A DNA stretch of 64,000 nt from Rosa chinensis (Eukaryota > Streptophyta > Magnoliopsida > Rosales > Rosaceae): contig NC_037092.1 in NCBI RefSeq assembly GCF_002994745.2, positions 72,329,823 through 72,393,822 on the forward strand, in the 5' to 3' direction. Of this stretch, positions 53,540 to 64,000 are shown piece after piece; position 1 is the stretch's first letter, and every line of letters starts with the position of its first letter. The notes beneath the pieces were generated by a model. That model was given only the letters and a program-made list of their open reading frames with translations, ran no database searches and had not been told where the DNA came from. The position numbers and the translations under genes were made by a program.

Positions 53540-56500
53540 TTAGACTTCAGACACAAAGTCTATACTGACACACTGAATGAGCCAAGGAGGCCCAGATTCT
53601 AAACAAAGAAACGGTTGACTAACTTTCAAAGCCTCTTTTGCTAAACGGTGGGCGACCTGGTTGCCTTCTCGCTTAACAAAATGGCTACTACAAAACTCAA
53701 AGGACTCAACTAAACGTTTAACTTCCTCTAGAAGATGGCCTTCCAGACTTAAATCATCACACTCAACTTGTAAAGAAGTAATAATAGACAGAGCATCACC
53801 TTCAATTTCCAGTCGTCCAAACCCCACATGAGCAGCAAATCGAAGTCCATGAAGCAATGCAAGAGCCTCAACTGATCTTGGGGATAAATAACCAATCTGG
53901 GGGACTGCCATGGCCCCTTTTAAAACTCCAAAATGGTCCCTAAACACCACCCCCAAACCACAGATACCATTGATTGGATCCAAAGCACCATCGAAATTCA
54001 TCTTCAAATTCCCCAACTGTGGTGGGGTCCAAACAATGGGTACTTGCTGCGTCACTATCTTCTGGTTCTTTTTTACTTGACATGCTATGAATTCATTCTG
54101 CCACTCCCCAGCACTATAACAAATATCCACCGGTTTAAGACTCTTTTCCCCATGCCTACAGAGATTTCTATTCCTCCACAACCACCATGCCAAGAAACAA
54201 AACTTTTCTAATTCATCCCCCACTGCAATAGTACTGACATGTAGAAACAAATCATGAAAAGAAGGTTCCTTCCAGGTTTTGCACACGTCACTTAGAAAAG
54301 ACAACTTCCACACTTTTTTTGCAAAAGGACAATCCCAGAAAATGTGAGTAATAGATTCAATTGGATTATCACATTGCCAACAAGAAGACATGGTCGTAAT
54401 TTTCCTCCTTACCAAGTTTTGCGCACAAGGAAGAAAGTTGTTGATAGTTCTCCATAGGAAAACCTTCACCTTATGCGGTACTTTCAGCCTCCAAATCTTA
54501 CGCCAAGCCTCCATGTTTGAACCATAACTTGAACTGGAAGTAGTAGCAGCTCTTCTCTCTTGCAGGCTTCTAGCTACCCAATAACCGGATTTGACACTGA
54601 ATACTCCATTCTTGGTATGATGCCAGACAAGCTTATCCGGCGTAGTTCGCAATCCCAAAGGCATACTTAAAATCACCTCAGCTTCATGGGGCAGAAAAAT
54701 TCCTCTAATGAGAGGTACATTCCAAGCTCCAGAATCTGTAAACAAAGCTTCCACTTTTGTATCATCTGGTATAGATAAAGGTGACACCACTTTGAATGTA
54801 ACAGGACAAGGAATCCATCTGTCTTGCTTTATGCGTACTCTTTTACCATCTCCAATTCTCCATCGAGTACCACCATCAATCACTTGCTTACCCCAGAGCA
54901 GGCCTCTCCAAATAGCTGAGGGGGTTAATCCCAGACCAGCATTCAAGAAACATGAATTTGGGAAATATTTAGCTTGTAAAATTTCACTGACCAAAGATCT
55001 GTTTCCCCAAAATATTCTCCACACCGTTTTAGCTAGCATGGATTGATTAAACGCCCTCAGATCCCGGAAACCCAAACCTCCATCATCTTTCTTCCTACAA
55101 AGATTTTCCCAGCTACACCAATGTATACCTCTTGTTCCACCTCCCTTTCCCCACCAAAACTGACAAACTTTGGATTGAAATTTCTTACACACTCCAATAG
55201 GCAATTGGAACACACTCATAGAATAAGTGGGAATAGCTTGAGCAACTGCTTTAATTAAAACAAGCTTACCCGCTTTTGAGAGGAACTTCCCTTGCCATCC
55301 TTGGAGGTGAAAGTCAAGTCGCTCGTTCATCTTTCTAAATACCTCATTTTTATTTCTGCCAATTGTAGTAGGAAGACCTAGGTATTTTTCATGGCACTCC
55401 ACTACAGGGACCTTGAGCATATTATGTACTTCCACTTTTACATCATCTGAACAATTAGACCCAAAAGAAAGAGCCGACTTCTCAAAATTAATCTTCTGAC
55501 CAGCTGGGGACTCGTATAATAATAAACACTGCTTCAAATGAATACTCTCCTGAACAGTAGCATTGGCAAACAATAAGCTGTCATCTGCAAACAGTAAATG
55601 AGAGACAGAAGGTGCCGAAGAAGCCACTCGCATCCCATGAATCAAGCCCGTATTATCAGCATGATGAAGCAAACCCGACAATCCTTCAGATACAAAAAGA
55701 AATAAATACGGTGATAAAGGATCGCCCTGCCGGATTCCTCTAGTTAGTTTGAAATTTCCCACAGGCTGTCCTTTCCAAAGAATGGAAAAAGAAACTGAAT
55801 TAACGCACCTCATAACTAGATTCACCCAACTTTCCGCAAAGCCAAGCTTCAACATTACCTCCCTTAAGAACCTCCATTCCACTCTGTCATACGCTTTGCT
55901 GATATCGAGCTTAAGAACCATTTTTGGAGACACAGTTGACTTTTGAAGCCTAATGGTATGCACCGTTTCAAAAGCTGCAATTATATTATCCTGAATATTT
56001 CTTCCAGGGACGAAGGCGCTTTGAGTACAAGAAATAATATCAGGTAAAAATTTCTTCAACTTGTTTGCAATAGCCTTGGAAATTAGCTTGTAAACAGTGG
56101 AACATAGACTAATCGGTCTAAATTCTGTAACATGCTTCGGACTAGAGCATTTGGGAATCAGAGAAATAAGAGTATGATTGAAATCATGCAACTCCCTTCC
56201 ATCATTCAACACCGCCAGGCAAAACTCACTAACTGCATCTCCAACCACATGCCACTAATTTTGAAAGAACAACGCTGACATCCCATCAAAACCAGGTGAT
56301 TTCCTAGCTCCCATATTCTTCAATGCCACCTCAATCTCCCAACATTCAAACTTTTGCAACAGTTTACAATTAACCTCCTCACCAACCTTCCTGGGTATAG
56401 TATCGAGAACTAAATCCATATTGTCGCATCCTTCCGAGGTGTATAATTTGGTGAAATACGAAATAAATGCAGTTTGAACCTCATTCACATCATCACACCA

Positions 56501-57634
56501 TCTGCCCTCCTCATCAAACACCCCCACAATTTTATTCTGCCTCCCACGTCCCTTAGCAAAGGCATGAAAAAACTTTGTATTTCTATCACCTTCTTGAAGC
56601 CATTCAACCCTAGAACGTTGTCTCCAAAGTGACTCTTCATAGTCTGCAAATCGCTCCAAATCTGACTTAATTAGAGTCCTTTGTTGCCGATCTGCCTCAC
56701 TACTAACATCAATTGGAAACCTTTGAAGGGATGATTTAAGCTCTGCAATCTTCCTAGGCACATGGCCTATCACATCCTGATTCCATTTATGCAGATCCAA
56801 AGCACATGCATTGATCCGAGATAAAAGATTGCCATTAGAATGCCTCTCCCAGGCCTGTTTAATAACGTCCCCACACTGGTCTTCCTTTACCCAGAAACTT
56901 TCAAAAAGAAATCTTCTTCTACCTGTTTGTTTCTTTGACAGACCAACCCCAAGCAAATCAAACAGAAGGGGGAGATGATCGCTAGCTCCAACATCCATAT
57001 GAAACACATGGGCATTTGGAAACAATGTTACAGCCACCGCGTTAAGAAAACCCCTATCCAACCTTTCTGAAACAGTACCATTACTCCAAGTATATTGAGG
57101 ACCAGAAAAGTCAATCTCCACCAGCGCACAATCATTCACCACTTCCCCAAACCTCTCCATTTGACTCACCGGTCTTAGCCTCCCTGCACTCTTCTCTTCA
57201 TCTTTAAGAATTTCATTAAAATCACCAAACACAAACCACGCCACATTATTCACACAATGTGAGAGACGACGTAACACCTCCCATGAATGGTGTCTCTCAC
57301 CCGTCGTGGGATTTCCATAAAACCCAGTCAGCCTCACCGGGACATCATTTACCCTTACCATTGCATCAATAAACCCCGGCGTCGCATCTACCACATTGAC
57401 ATGCAGACAATCTTTCCAACACAATACGAGCCCTCCACCTTGCTTGCCAGTTCTCTCCACCACACGGCATTGAGGGTACCCCAGCGAGCCACAAAGTTTA
57501 ATCATTGCATCCTTCTTCTTTTTAGTCTCCATAAGGAATACAATGTCGGGATCTTGAGCCCTAAGAAGCTTTTTTAGGGCATTGAATGTGGACGGGTTCC
57601 CAAGCCCGCGCACATTCCAACTTAGGATAATCAT
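53540..57634 (-). pseudogene. LINE ORF2 (endonuclease, RT, RNase H) with one stop codon
   Basis: The first frame (57634-56255, 459 residues) is an APE-type endonuclease: MIILSWNVRGLGNP, METKKKKDAM, FVFGDFNEIL, GASDHLPLLF. A TAG at 56254-56252 is the only visible break. The second frame (56248-53540, 902 residues) has the RT with ISLIPKCSSP, FRPISLCSTVYKLISKAIAN, KLDISKAYDRVEW, RGIRQGDPLSPYLF and LLFADDSLLF, then a zinc-finger-like region (CWQCDNPIESITHIFWDC) and a C-terminal RNase H (MNFDGALDPINGICGLG ... HRLAKEAL). The start ATG overlaps the ORF1 stop (ATGA). It nicks DNA and copies LINE RNA into the genome; one stop makes this copy inactive. Confidence 0.95.
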
Positions 57635-58768
57635 TGCTCGTGGTGGGCCCTAGTCACGGGTCCCACCACCTCCGTTCCCATTTCAACAGGGCTAGATCCT
57701 CCAACCTCGACTGCCTTCTTCTTGCCAACTTTCTTAGATGATCCCAGCAAAATCTTCTTGCTAGGAGAACCGGCAATAACCACACCTATCCTTCTGCCAC
57801 CTTTGTTAGAGGTTGAAGACGAAAGACTAGTCCCACTTTTAATCAACACGTCGCCTTCCTGACTCTTCTTTCCTTTACCTCCTTTTTTCTTCTTAGGACT
57901 AGACACCTTTGAAACCAACTCCGAGTCCAGTCCAACTCCAGTCCCAGCTACACTCTTCACAATAAAACTACTACCACTATTTCCAACCAAAGTCCCCTCT
58001 AAGATCGGAACATTAACTAACTCGATCAGTAGGAGCAGCACCATCTCTTTCAACCAAAGTCAAAGAGTCAACTCCAGAGTGATCAACCATCTCCACCTCA
58101 TTATTTGGTTGTTCCCAAATTAACCGTCTTCTTTTAGACATATTGATAAATTCCACTCCTCCCATAACTCTGTCCTCCACTACATTTACTTCATCAGACC
58201 TCTCCCTAACAAAACCACAAACAGGGACCTCCGGAGCTTTAAGAGACCAGCTATGCTTACTAGGAATGAAGCCAAATGACCTCCCAACCAGTTGCCCATT
58301 AGGGTCAATGGAGAATACATTCTTAGCCAAGGTCTTCCACCTCCCATACTTCTCCACCGTAATTCTCCCTGCCAGTCTCTCTTCACACTCAGCCCCCACA
58401 TGATCAAACTTTCCACAGTAGAGACAAAAGTGGGGTAAGTGTTCATATTCAAAAGACACCTTACAGAGTGAACTATCTCTTGGATCAAGCTGCATCATTA
58501 TACCTTTACGTAACGGCTCAGAAATTTTCAACCCCACTCTGATTCTCAAAAAGTTTCCTGTACCATCTCCAAAAACTTCCAAATCAGTTCTATCATACGT
58601 TCCGATATTCCGTCCAATTTTCTGTCCCATCTCCAAGGTAAGAAACGCCGGCGGAAGCCCTTTTGCCCTGATCCAAAAAACCTGATTCAATAAAGGCACA
58701 CCCCCCTGGATCAATTAAGCCATTTGTAGGTGCCAGCATTAAGAGAGCGTTATCAAAAGACCAGGGAC
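57631..58768 (-). pseudogene. LINE ORF1, truncated and frameshifted
   Basis: The preserved middle part (58714-58013) contains FWIRAKGLPPAFLTLEMGQK and the zinc knuckle CLYCGKFDHVGAEC, as in plant L1 ORF1 RNA-binding proteins with a DUF4283-like domain. The frame shifts near 58700 (at a G-run) and near 58030. The tail to 57631 is basic and Ser/Lys-rich (SSPKKKKGGKGKKSQEGD). The N-terminus is missing because of the 5' truncation at 58768. Confidence 0.85.
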
Positions 58769-58776
58769 TAGATGTT

Positions 58777-59950
58777 AATTATAAATTCTCTAATATGTAT
58801 TATTATACATTTATTACTTCCCATTTTTTGTTGGTCATTTACTTTGCTATTTACCTAATAAAAATAATTAATTACTTTTTTTTTTGAATAAAAATAATTA
58901 ATTACTTTGCTTTCTTTTTTTAGTAGAAGAGGTCATCCATTATGCAGCTCAACAAGCAGTACAAAAACAATCCGCCCCCAGGGGGGCGACAGAAAGAACT
59001 GTTTCATAGAAACTACTGCAAATCCACCCCTAAACAGAGCAAAAAAAACTAGTAATCTCCTAGTACACCCACCTTCTAGGATTAAGCCCAAACAAAGAAA
59101 ACTAGAAGCCCGAGGAATAAAAATAACGCCTCATGGGCTCAATGGGTCTCTCTTTTCTTTGTGATCTTTCCCACTCAAAGTAAGAAAATAAAGAAATAAA
59201 CCAACCCCTCATCTTTCAAAACAAAAAATGAAGGCCCAAACAAAAATTGAAAAAGAAAAGCAACACTACCGGCCATGCCCAAGACAAGGCCCTCGCAGCC
59301 CAATACCAGGGCCAGTCAACCCATCTAGGGCAAACCCTAAGTGAGAAGATAGCCCTGCCCCCTCCACCGGACACCACTCGCCGGAGGACCTCGCCCGCGC
59401 TTCCACCATCGCTGGTAGCACATGGATCCGATTCCAAGCGAAACAGCACCGACAACAAGCAAACCACCATACACCCGAGCTCACCCCAATTCTGCCAGCG
59501 ATCTTCGCCCCACTCTGCACCGACACCAATGTCAAACCTAGCAGCCATCATCCCTAGAGCATTCTGGCCTGGATCGGTCCTCCAATCAGCAACCCAATCA
59601 CCAACGTTGGCCTTTGCAAACACCAGATCGGGAACAGAGACACCAACACTAGTCTGCGAACCAGCAGTAATCCGAGGAGACCCAAACTCGTCGTACCCAA
59701 CCTCCATTCATGTCGACTGTAAAACTCTCAACATAGCCGTGCGACCTCTATCCAAGATCTAAACGCGTCGATCCGCCACATACCACCACATATTCATCCG
59801 ATCGGATCTCAACCTCAGATCAGCCAAGCAAACACACCTACCGTACCCGACAGCAACCATAGGGATCTCTGTCCAAGGCGGCACTCCAAGCGCCAAAGCG
59901 AAAGCAACTGAAAGAAAGAGACAATTAGCCACGAGGCTATGGTCATGACC
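58777..59950 (-). repeat. GC-rich repeat block, possible second LINE tail
   Basis: A T-run at 58914-58920 is followed by GC-richer sequence to about 59900, similar in style to the retroposon at 18645-19237. Overlapping frames exist on both strands (163 and 171 codons at 59216-59762) but neither shows a domain, so no gene is called. Confidence 0.35.
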
Positions 59951-60966
59951 ATCGAGGTTTGGAAATTTGGATATTTTGTCGAAGGATAAACCCTACTAGA
60001 GCGCTAGGTCAGAGAAAATTTTATGTTTCCCCTCTGTTTGCTAGACAACAGTTAACTGTTTTATTACTCTACTTTCTTTGGTTTCTCATGCTCTCAATTT
60101 TTTTTTTCTTTGGTATCATTTACTTTCGCAAAAGTGTTTTTTCAGAGAGTGAAGGTGCCTTATTCTCAAAAAAAAAAAAAACAAAAGAAAAGCCTTACTC
60201 GGGAGTCGGGTCGAAGAATGTCGGTGAATTATTGAACAGGAACCGGAAAGTAACAGTACTAAAGAAACATCATTTAGGGAGACCGAGAACTAAGTACTCA
60301 TTGCCCAGATGCAATTTTGTGTAGGTATTCGGTACTCCTGCCCAAAAACCTTCTCTACTTGCTTAAGAAAGCAGATGATGTATCACATGATGAAAGTGGC
60401 AACCATATTGGGAGATCATGGAACTTTATAGATGCAAAAACATGATGTCTGAAAGCTCTTCAAACTGCGGACTGCAGCCAGCTAGCCAAACATTGTATAG
60501 TATACGAAATGAAACAATTGCAAACAACATATTGAAACAAGCTAGATTAATGCTCCAATTTGACAGCTTTGGCAACATTGTTATCAATTTGTGTTGCTCT
60601 TACTTAACGATAGTTATTCGAAACATCATTTCTCAGTTCTTCTGCTGGCTTTAACATCTTGATCGAGGACTTGGCATTTCACTGCATCTTGAACCTCCTT
60701 CAATAAGCCGAATCATATCCTGGACATGCAACAGCAGAGCAGGCTCTACACCCGAAAACTCCAATCCTTCATGCTGAAATTTCCTGTATCATAGATAGAC
60801 ATCATTATGATGTTCAATTTAACATTAGTGAAGGAGTGTGCTTGTGTTTCTGCAAGAGAGGGATAGGGAGATAGACATACATGATATTTAGGAGTTTCCA
60901 TGGACATGTTCTGCTAGCTTCAACATCTTGATCGATGACCAAGTAGCATCTCACAGCATCTTGGCC
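59951..60966. other. 3' flank of the TNL gene
   Basis: An A-run at 60168-60181 ends a short block that may be another retroposon tail. 60640-60690 and 60905-60960 are near-repeats (CTTCAACATCTTGATCGATG and TTTAACATCTTGATCGAGG). The rest is non-coding and probably partly the TNL 3' UTR. Confidence 0.4.
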
Positions 60967-63900
60967 TTAGTCTTGAGCATAAAGCAAGCTCACCCCACAC
61001 CTTTTCACCATGTAGTCGTCAGTAAACAATACTCCATCAACATACCTTTTATTAAGTGCATAGAATTCAAAAGAGGCTTCGGTGGCATTGTTAAAAATAG
61101 TGAACTGTTGCGCACTTTCAAGGCCATAATACCACACTAAGACGTGATCTGAATTGACGTCACCCCAACGGGTGAGATTACAATCATAGGGAAAATAGTT
61201 GTTGAACTGATGGCTTTCTCCGTTGATGGTTTTGAAATCGGATTTACATGTTAAAGAAGATTTTTCAGGGCTTGTAACAACAGCACACAAAGCTAAACCC
61301 AGGAAGTTTGGATCTTCAGACCAATTTATAGGAAGCTCTATATTTAATAAACATCCTTCTGTTTGATAGCTGAACCATTTTGGAATTTTACTACCTGAAC
61401 ATACAACGCCAACTAAAGGAGATCCTTCTTCCAAAAATTTCTGCACCAAAGATGGACGTCCCAGTTTAACATATAACTACATAAGCAAGTAAGTCCATTT
61501 TGTTTGTGTGAGAAAGAGAGATAGAGACAGAGGTAGAGAAAGACATACCCGATAATTAGCAGTTGCGATTCGCATAATTCTAAGATGTGCATCATCCATT
61601 ATGTTGCTCCTTGAATTCTCATCCAAATTTAAGCAATTATAAAATCTATGTTTCTCATAATGATCTATTACATCTTCACATATTTGATCCAAACCTTGTC
61701 TGAGTGCAGTCATCGAGAAAGACACTGTCTTCAGTTTCGGGCAGCCACTTGCGTCAAACACTTTTAGAAGAGATGGGAGCTCTGGCAAAGACTGAAGGCA
61801 ATTGCAATTCCTTGCATATAAGAACCTCAGCCTAGACGCTTGTTTGATAGTTGAAGGTATACTCTTAATCATACTTCCACTCAGATTCAACGACGTTAAG
61901 CTACTAATGCAATCAGGGATTTCTTCTAATACTTTGCAGCCACGGAGGTCTAGGATATTAACATGCATAAAAGAACACAAAAGGAATGATGAGGGAGGCA
62001 ATTTTTTTAACTTGCAACAGCCATCAACTTTGAAATCCTCAAGAAGTTTTAAGTTGTAGATACTATTTGGGACAGATTCGAGACTTTTGCACTCAGATAA
62101 CCATAATCTTTTTAGGCCAACTAGATTTTCAATGGAAGAGGGTAGCTCATTAACCTCTGTTTTTCCTAAATTAAGAGACACCAGACAGTACATTGGCTCC
62201 AAAATTTCTGGGAAGGTGTTGAAGCTAGAGGATCCATTAAGAGAAAGTCTTTGAAGAGATTTCAACTTACAAATGCTGGTGGGGAGACTCACAAACCTTT
62301 TGCAATCGATCAGTTCAATTGAAACGACTGCAGACAGACTCTCAATTGATGAGGGCAGTCCTTCTATACTTGTCCCAGACAAATAAAGAGATGTGAGGGA
62401 ATTCAGCTTCCAAGTGCTGTTGGGAAGATTCTTAATGCCTTCACACAAATCAAGATTCAATTCAACAAGTTTTTCATGAGACCAAATTGATGAAGGCAAT
62501 TCTTCTATTGCAGTACTTTGTAACTCCAACAAAACCAAATTGCGTGGCATATCTGACAGAAATCTAAGATTCAAGCAATTACTCAGATTCAGAGAAGTAA
62601 GCTTGTGTAGGTTTTCAAAATATGAAGGAACTTCAACCAACCCTATACAGCCTTCCAAATTTATACTCTCAATATTTACACTCACTGAGAGATCTGGAAC
62701 TTCAACCAACTGTGTGGAGTCATGAAGGTCAATCCTTTTTAAGTTCCTAGGATTCTGTAAAAATCCAAGAGAAATTATGGTAAGAATAACTAGGCTTTAA
62801 TATATAACTTTTCCCTATACTACATTTAATACATCCAACCAAGGCATACCTGTCCTTCATTCCAAAGTCTCCGGAGTTGGCTGCCGGGCATATTAAGCTC
62901 AACAAGATTGTCTGAAGAAAATTTTGAAGGCAAAGATTTCAAAGGGTATAAAGGCCAGCGGAGATATATAAGGGTATCAGGAAGAGACTCAAGATCTTGA
63001 AGATTAAGGCGCATATCGCAATCCTTCAAAGGGGAGTAGTCCACAAGATCATCATGACCACAAAACTTTAAGAATTTTAGATTACCCATCTTTTTGAAGG
63101 CTTGAGGAGTCAATTTTAGCTCTGTAATCATAGACAGGTTTAGGGATATGCTTTGAACTTTTTCAGTTCCCTGACAATCAAAAGAAAAGTGTAAATAAGC
63201 TACAAAAAAAAAAAAAATTATTCTTAAAACTACATGTAAGTATGTAACTTGTTTAGCATAAGAGCTTTCCTTAGTGTTTTTAATTAAAAAGTTTATGGAA
63301 TTGTTCCAAAGAAAGTCAATGCATTAGGCTCTTACCTTATTTCTTTCCAGCACATGACAGACATCCTCAGGGGCACACAACCTACTGCGCTTTCCAGGCT
63401 TTTCAGGGTATTTTTCACGTTCAATTGCCCAACCCATTTCTTGTATCACATCATGCATCCATAGGTAACGGTCATCTTTGATTGATATGAGAGACATGTC
63501 AATCAGGACTTCAATTCCACTACCCGCAAATAAGCCACATGCATCCAGTTGTGCTTTTGCACTACATATTTCCTCCCCTTTATGAAAACATGCAATATAC
63601 AGAAACATCTCCCTCTCATTTTCTCCTAATGCATCATAACTTACTCTATACACATTCTGAAGTTTCTTTTCGGGGAACTTTTTCAGTTTTTTCAAAAAAT
63701 CTTCTCGTTCTTGTTTGCTCTTGCACCGACAGAATAAGGAACCCAAAATTTTGAGGGCTAAGGGAATGCCAGCAGCATAATGCAACACCATTCTTACTAA
63801 TTCTGTACAAGCTTCTCCAGAACGGATTGCTTCGGAATCATTTAAGTGGAAGAGCTGAAGTGCTTCATCATTATCTAGTTCCTCCACCTTGTATATTTGA

Positions 63901-64000
63901 ACATCATGGTTAGCTGATTTCCTCAGCAACTGCATCTCTCTAAGTAGTTGCATATCTCTAGTTGTAATAATAATTCTGCTTCCTGAGCCAAACTGAACTT
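60967..64000 (-). CDS. TIR-NBS-LRR-type resistance gene, 3' part, apparently intact
   Basis: Exons on the minus strand are from beyond 64000 to 63336, then 63170-62850, 62754-61549 and 61476-60967, all with GT-AG introns and a continuous frame. The partial first exon holds the end of NB-ARC: GSGSRIIITTRDMQL, GIPLALKILGSLF and an intact MHD (WMHDVIQEMGWAIE). The next two exons encode leucine-rich repeats (LRWPLYPLKSLPSKF, then about a dozen repeats such as STAIEELPSSIWSHEKLVEL). The last exon is the C-JID post-LRR domain (SGSKIPKWFSYQTEGCLLNI) and ends ...LLYAQD. TIR and P-loop lie outside the window; the C-JID and exon layout make a TNL the best reading. Expected role: intracellular pathogen recognition leading to cell death. 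Confidence 0.9.

Larger units (their letters stand above)
53443..58768 (-). mobile_element. 5'-truncated L1-type LINE
   Basis: The A-tail is seen as a T-run at 53441-53454. TAGATGTT flanks the element at 53435-53442 and 58769-58776. The order on the minus strand is ORF1 remnant, ORF2 endonuclease, reverse transcriptase, zinc-finger region and RNase H. The start is cut inside ORF1, the usual result of incomplete reverse transcription at insertion. Confidence 0.9.

Noticed and set aside
59216..59762. Opposed frames of 163 and 171 codons
   Set aside because: GC-rich repeat block, no domain on either strand and no splice structure.

Overview
This is a transposon-dense stretch of a plant nuclear genome. 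The evidence is intron-bearing TIR-NBS-LRR (TNL) immune-receptor genes, pentatricopeptide-repeat (PPR) genes, Ty1/copia and Ty3/gypsy LTR retrotransposons with plant tRNA primer sites, a plant L1-type LINE, and CACTA, hAT, Mutator-like and MITE DNA transposons. TNLs mean a eudicot. The repeat style and TNL abundance suggest Rosaceae, but that is an impression and not proven by the sequence. No tRNA, rRNA or CRISPR feature was seen.

Layout. 1-1254 is an LTR-like remnant. 1700-13120 is a complete but decayed Ty3/gypsy element of the Tat type on the minus strand (TSD ATTAC), with gag, protease, RT, two RNase H domains and integrase. It also carries a three-exon gene on the opposite strand. 13903-17455 is the 3' end of a second Ty3/gypsy element with a 3-kb LTR. 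17456-20440 holds low-complexity DNA, a retroposon and a MITE. 20445-22810 is a broken gene joining a TIR domain to two copies of a domain resembling plant Mutator-transposase N-termini, then a Gln-rich tail; a MITE splits one exon. 22890-27171 is an RNase H-like fragment split by a very young non-autonomous LTR element (TSD GTTGC). 27572-30088 has a CACTA-like end, an acetolactate-synthase fragment, a Mutator-like element and one exon resembling a phosphopantetheinyl transferase.

31856-40676 is a TNL pseudogene whose LRR exon is split by a nearly intact copia element (TSD TACTT). 41147-41598 is another copia tail. 42637-43562 is a decayed P-class PPR gene. 45096-52580 is an E-type PPR gene on the minus strand whose reading frame is intact except for two transposons: a deleted copia (TSD GTTTC) and a 2.9-kb hAT-like element (TSD GGCAAAAT) carrying a 525-bp tandem array. 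53443-58768 is a 5'-truncated L1 LINE. 60967-64000 is the 3' part of an apparently intact TNL gene that runs off the window.

Reading it as a whole: host genes are the targets and transposons the agents. In three cases (RNase H-like fragment, TNL, PPR) removing the transposon plus one TSD copy rejoins the host frame exactly, which fixes boundaries and shows the insertions post-date the open frame. By eye, LTR divergence orders the insertions as Tat element oldest (about a dozen substitutions per 506 bp), then the young deleted copia (about 4 per 514), the non-autonomous element (3 per 495) and the copia in the TNL (1 per 184).
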